A stretch of 64,000 nucleotides of DNA. It comes from VBDM01 sp035499735. GTDB lineage: Bacteria > Pseudomonadota > Gammaproteobacteria > Burkholderiales > SG8-39. The notes under the pieces were generated by a model that searched no databases, was not told the DNA's origin, and saw only the letters and a program-made list of their open reading frames with translations. This document shows positions 61,649-64,000 of the stretch, in pieces (position 1 is the stretch's first letter; the number at the start of each line of letters is the position of its first letter). The stretch is taken from positions 1 to 64,000 of the forward strand of contig DATJYC010000062.1 in the NCBI GenBank assembly GCA_035499735.1, given 5' to 3'. A program made the translations under genes and the position numbers.

Positions 61649-62443
61649 CTAGCGCTTGGACTCGAGGAAGTCCGCCAGCGTGGCCCAGTACGCGGGATCG
61701 CCCGCGATGCTGTCGTGGTCGGCGCGCGGCACCTCGCGCCAGGCCTTCGGCCCGCCCCAGGCGTCGAACAGCGTGCGCGAATGCGGGACGGGGATGACGC
61801 GGTCCTCGGTCGCCACCAGGCACAACAGCGGTGTCCGGATTCGGGGCGCGTGCGCGAGTGAATCGAAGCGGTGGCGAAGCATCAGCGAGACCGGTAGGTA
61901 GGGGTAGTGCCTCCTCGCGACGGCGACCAGACTGTCGTAGGGGGACACGAGGATCAGACCGCGCAGCGGCCGCTCCCCGGCGAGGTGAACCGCTACGCCG
62001 CTGCCTAGGCTTCGGCCCATGGCGACGATACGTCCGGGATCGACTCCGGGACGCCGCACGGCGTAGTCGTACACCGAGACCGCGTCCCGCAGCAGCGCGC
62101 CTTCCCCGGGCCTGCCTTCGCTCTCGCCGTAGCCGCGGTAGTTGACGAGGAGCAGAGACCAGCCGGCGAATTTTCCCGCGGCGTCGGCCAGCCAGGATAC
62201 CTCCTCCGCGTTGCCACCGAAGTAGATTACTAGCGGCGCCGGCGTACCGCGGCCTCCGACGAACCAGCCGCGCAGCTTCACTCCGTCTGCGGCAGTGATG
62301 GTGACTTCCTTGAGGTTTGCCCGCGGCGCCGGCCGGAACTCAAGAGGCCGCGGAAAGAAGACCATGCGGTCCTGGAGCAGCCATACGAGCAGCGGCACCG
62401 CAAGCGCGACACCGAGGACGATCCTGACCAGCGAGTCCGTCAT
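61649..62443 (-). CDS. Alpha/beta hydrolase, membrane-anchored
   Basis: 264 residues. An N-terminal hydrophobic anchor (RIVLGVALAVPLLVWLL) precedes an alpha/beta hydrolase fold. The nucleophile elbow is MGRSLGSGVAV (Gly-x-Ser-x-Gly), the acid is probably in VATEDRVIPVPHS and the His in EVPRADHDSI. Similar to YfhR/BEM46-type hydrolases; substrate unknown. Its start overlaps the NDH-2 stop by one base. Confidence 0.9.
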   Translation of the reverse strand: MTDSLVRIVLGVALAVPLLVWLLQDRMVFFPRPLEFRPAPRANLKEVTITAADGVKLRGWFVGGRGTPAPLVIYFGGNAEEVSWLADAAGKFAGWSLLLVNYRGYGESEGRPGEGALLRDAVSVYDYAVRRPGVDPGRIVAMGRSLGSGVAVHLAGERPLRGLILVSPYDSLVAVARRHYPYLPVSLMLRHRFDSLAHAPRIRTPLLCLVATEDRVIPVPHSRTLFDAWGGPKAWREVPRADHDSIAGDPAYWATLADFLESKR

Positions 62444-63753
62444 CAGTGCAGCTTGACGCGCGGTTCTGTTCCCCGCTTCAGGAAGCGCGCCAGGCTATCC
62501 AGGATCACGCCGACCGGCCCGTGCAGGGCGTAGAGATGCATCTTGTAGAGGGAAAGGTACATGAAGCGCGCAAACCAGCCCTCGACGCGGTAGCTCTTGC
62601 CGGAGAGAAATCCCATCAGCGAACCGATGGTGCTGTACTCGCCCAGCGACACCAGCGAGCCGAAGTCGCGGTACCGGAAGGGCGCGAGCGGCAGCCCGTC
62701 GAGCCGGCGCGCGAGCAAGCGCAGGAGGTGCGAGGCCTGCTGGTGCGCCGCCTGCGCCGCCGGCGGCACGGGCGGCCGTCCTCCCTCGCGCGGCAGCGCC
62801 GAGCAGTCGCCCAGCGCGAAGATGTCCGGGTCGCGGGTCGTCTGCAGCGTGGGCTGGACCACCAGCTGATTGAGGCGGTTCGTCTCAAGCCCGTCTAGGC
62901 CTCGCAGCAGGTCCGCCCCCTTGATGCCCGCCGCCCATACGGTGAGGTCCGCCACGAAGGCGTTTCCGGAACGGGTTCTCACCTCGCGTTCCGTGACCTC
63001 CACCACCTGCTCCGAACACGCTACGCGCACTCCGATATCACGGAGCGCCCCCGTCACCGCGCCCGCGATTCGCTCGGGGAGCATCGGCAGGACGCGAGGT
63101 CCCGCGTCGAGCAGGGTCACCTCGAGGAACCGCTCCGGGTCGATGTTCTCGAGGCCGTAGGCCGCGAGGACCCGGGTCGTGTTGTGCAGCTCGGCTGCGA
63201 GCTCAACCCCGGTCGCTCCGCCCCCGACGATGACCACACGCAGTCTCGCCGCCTCGCCGCCGGGGCGGTAGTTGGCCTGGATGCACGCGCTGATGAGGCG
63301 CCGGTGGAAGCGGTCGGCCTCGCCCGCCGATTCCAGCGCGTAGGCGTGCTCGGCGACCCCTGGGACGCCGAACGTGTTCGCCACGCTGCCCACCGCGATC
63401 ACCAGCGTGTCGTAGTGCAGCTTGCGGCGCGGAATCACCTCGGCCCCGCGCTCGTCGAGCGTGGGCGCTACGGTGATCTCGCGACGGATCCGATCGAGAC
63501 CTTCCAGCGCCCCGCAGCAGAAGTTGAAATGGTGCCAGCGCGCCTGCGCAAGGTAGTCGAGTTGATGGGCGTGGATGTCCATGCTGCCCGCCGCTACCTC
63601 GTGAAGCAGAGGCTTCCACAGGTGCGTCTCGTTCATGTCCACCAGCGTGACCGCGGCCCGTCCCTTGCGCCCGAAGCGATCGCCCGCGCGCGTCGCGAGC
63701 TCGAGGCCTCCGGCTCCCCCGCCGACGATGATGATCTGGTGTACGCGGCTCAC
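62443..63753 (-). CDS. ndh: Type II NADH:quinone oxidoreductase
   Basis: About 436 residues from the GTG at 63753; the alternative ATG at 63807 adds 18 residues and would overlap the gluQ start. It oxidises NADH without proton pumping. The FAD motif is IIIVGGGAGGLELA, the NADH motif VVIVGGGATGVELAAEL, and the second FAD contact IFALGDCSALP. PAAQAAHQQASHLL and a C-terminal amphipathic membrane-binding helix follow. It forms a two-gene unit with the hydrolase. Confidence 0.93.
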   Translation of the reverse strand: MSRVHQIIIVGGGAGGLELATRAGDRFGRKGRAAVTLVDMNETHLWKPLLHEVAAGSMDIHAHQLDYLAQARWHHFNFCCGALEGLDRIRREITVAPTLDERGAEVIPRRKLHYDTLVIAVGSVANTFGVPGVAEHAYALESAGEADRFHRRLISACIQANYRPGGEAARLRVVIVGGGATGVELAAELHNTTRVLAAYGLENIDPERFLEVTLLDAGPRVLPMLPERIAGAVTGALRDIGVRVACSEQVVEVTEREVRTRSGNAFVADLTVWAAGIKGADLLRGLDGLETNRLNQLVVQPTLQTTRDPDIFALGDCSALPREGGRPPVPPAAQAAHQQASHLLRLLARRLDGLPLAPFRYRDFGSLVSLGEYSTIGSLMGFLSGKSYRVEGWFARFMYLSLYKMHLYALHGPVGVILDSLARFLKRGTEPRVKLH

Positions 63754-63801
63754 GTTCCCGAGATGGCTGACGAGGGGCTGATATGATTTTCCGCGCAGAT
63801 T

Positions 63802-64000
63802 ATGCATGACTCGACCAAGCCCTACCGGGGACGATTCGCCCCTTCACCGACGGGTCCGCTGCATTTCGGATCGCTGGTCGCCGCGGTCGGGAGCTATCTG
63901 GACGCCCGCGCGAACGCGGGAGCGTGGCTCGTTCGCATGGAGGACCTCGATCCACCGCGCGAGGCCGGCGGAGCCGCGGACGCCATTCTCGACACGCTCC
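63802..64000 (+). CDS. gluQ: Glutamyl-Q tRNA(Asp) synthetase (3' end outside window)
   Basis: 66 residues visible. RGRFAPSPTGPLHFGSLVAAVGSYLDAR contains the class I HIGH-type motif (PLHFGSL, as in GluQ-RS) and WLVRMEDLDPPREAGGAADAIL matches glutamyl-tRNA synthetase-like proteins. It glutamylates queuosine at position 34 of tRNA-Asp, so it links with queG at 16780. Its ATG sits in the palindrome ATGCAT, whose other strand also reads ATG. Confidence 0.92.
   Translation, partial: MHDSTKPYRGRFAPSPTGPLHFGSLVAAVGSYLDARANAGAWLVRMEDLDPPREAGGAADAILDTL

Overview
The window is one contiguous, GC-rich stretch of bacterial chromosome. Gene content and gene order point to a betaproteobacterium (Burkholderiales or Nitrosomonadales grade). 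Diagnostic neighbourhoods are serS-rarA-lolA-ftsK facing trxB-smr, glnB next to nadE, tsaE-amiC-mutL-miaA, exbB-exbD-lpxK-(Trm112-like)-kdsB-adk, clpS-clpA, and dut-coaBC opposite radC-rpmB-rpmG. No rRNA, CRISPR array, transposase or prophage is visible. The one tRNA gene is tRNA-Ser(CGA). The lineage assignment is inference from synteny, not from a marker-gene tree.

Layout. 1-4000 is the most accessory-like part: the 5' part of a large filamentous-haemagglutinin-type exoprotein running off the left edge, a divergent regulatory gap, a shortened FecR-like Tat protein and a small membrane protein. 4008-14143 is housekeeping: tRNA-Ser, serS, rarA, lolA, ftsK, a CRP/FNR regulator, trxB, an Smr protein, PII and NAD synthetase. 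14222-23934 holds a GNAT/FemAB-like protein, a RhlE helicase, queG, tsaE, amiC, a DedA protein, mutL, miaA and a TauD-type dioxygenase. 24042-29532 is a pyrophosphate module on the minus strand: adenylate kinase, PPi-dependent phosphofructokinase, a K+-independent H+-pumping pyrophosphatase and an unrecognised 457-residue protein. It is continuous with the lipid-A/Kdo genes (kdsB, lpxK) and an ExbB/ExbD pair.

32928-46025 holds xseA, a microprotein coupled to a PuuD-like membrane protein, a DUF192 protein, a Lys-rich exported protein, a cold-shock protein, clpSA, a sulfide-oxidising SoxE/SoxF (FccAB-like) pair, a giant Lhr helicase and two small genes. 46026-54102 holds dut, coaBC, radC, rpmB, rpmG, DUF1161, a fatty-acid desaturase, an RsmB-family methyltransferase, DUF3108, purN and a TraB/GumN protein. 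54107-64000 holds a Kef antiporter, a DODA-like dioxygenase, a pirin, a HupE/TPR/EamA group that looks metal-related, a second Lys-rich exported protein, a thioredoxin, a hydrolase, NDH-2 and the start of gluQ.

Physiology (inference): sulfide oxidation through SoxEF, PPi-linked glycolysis with energy recovery by the proton pyrophosphatase, and NDH-2 suggest an energy-limited, possibly lithotrophic, aerobic or microaerobic organism. The most notable non-genic signal is a perfect 17-bp inverted repeat between exbB and xseA that carries two consensus DnaA boxes head to head. The most notable unknown gene is the 457-residue protein beside the pyrophosphatase.
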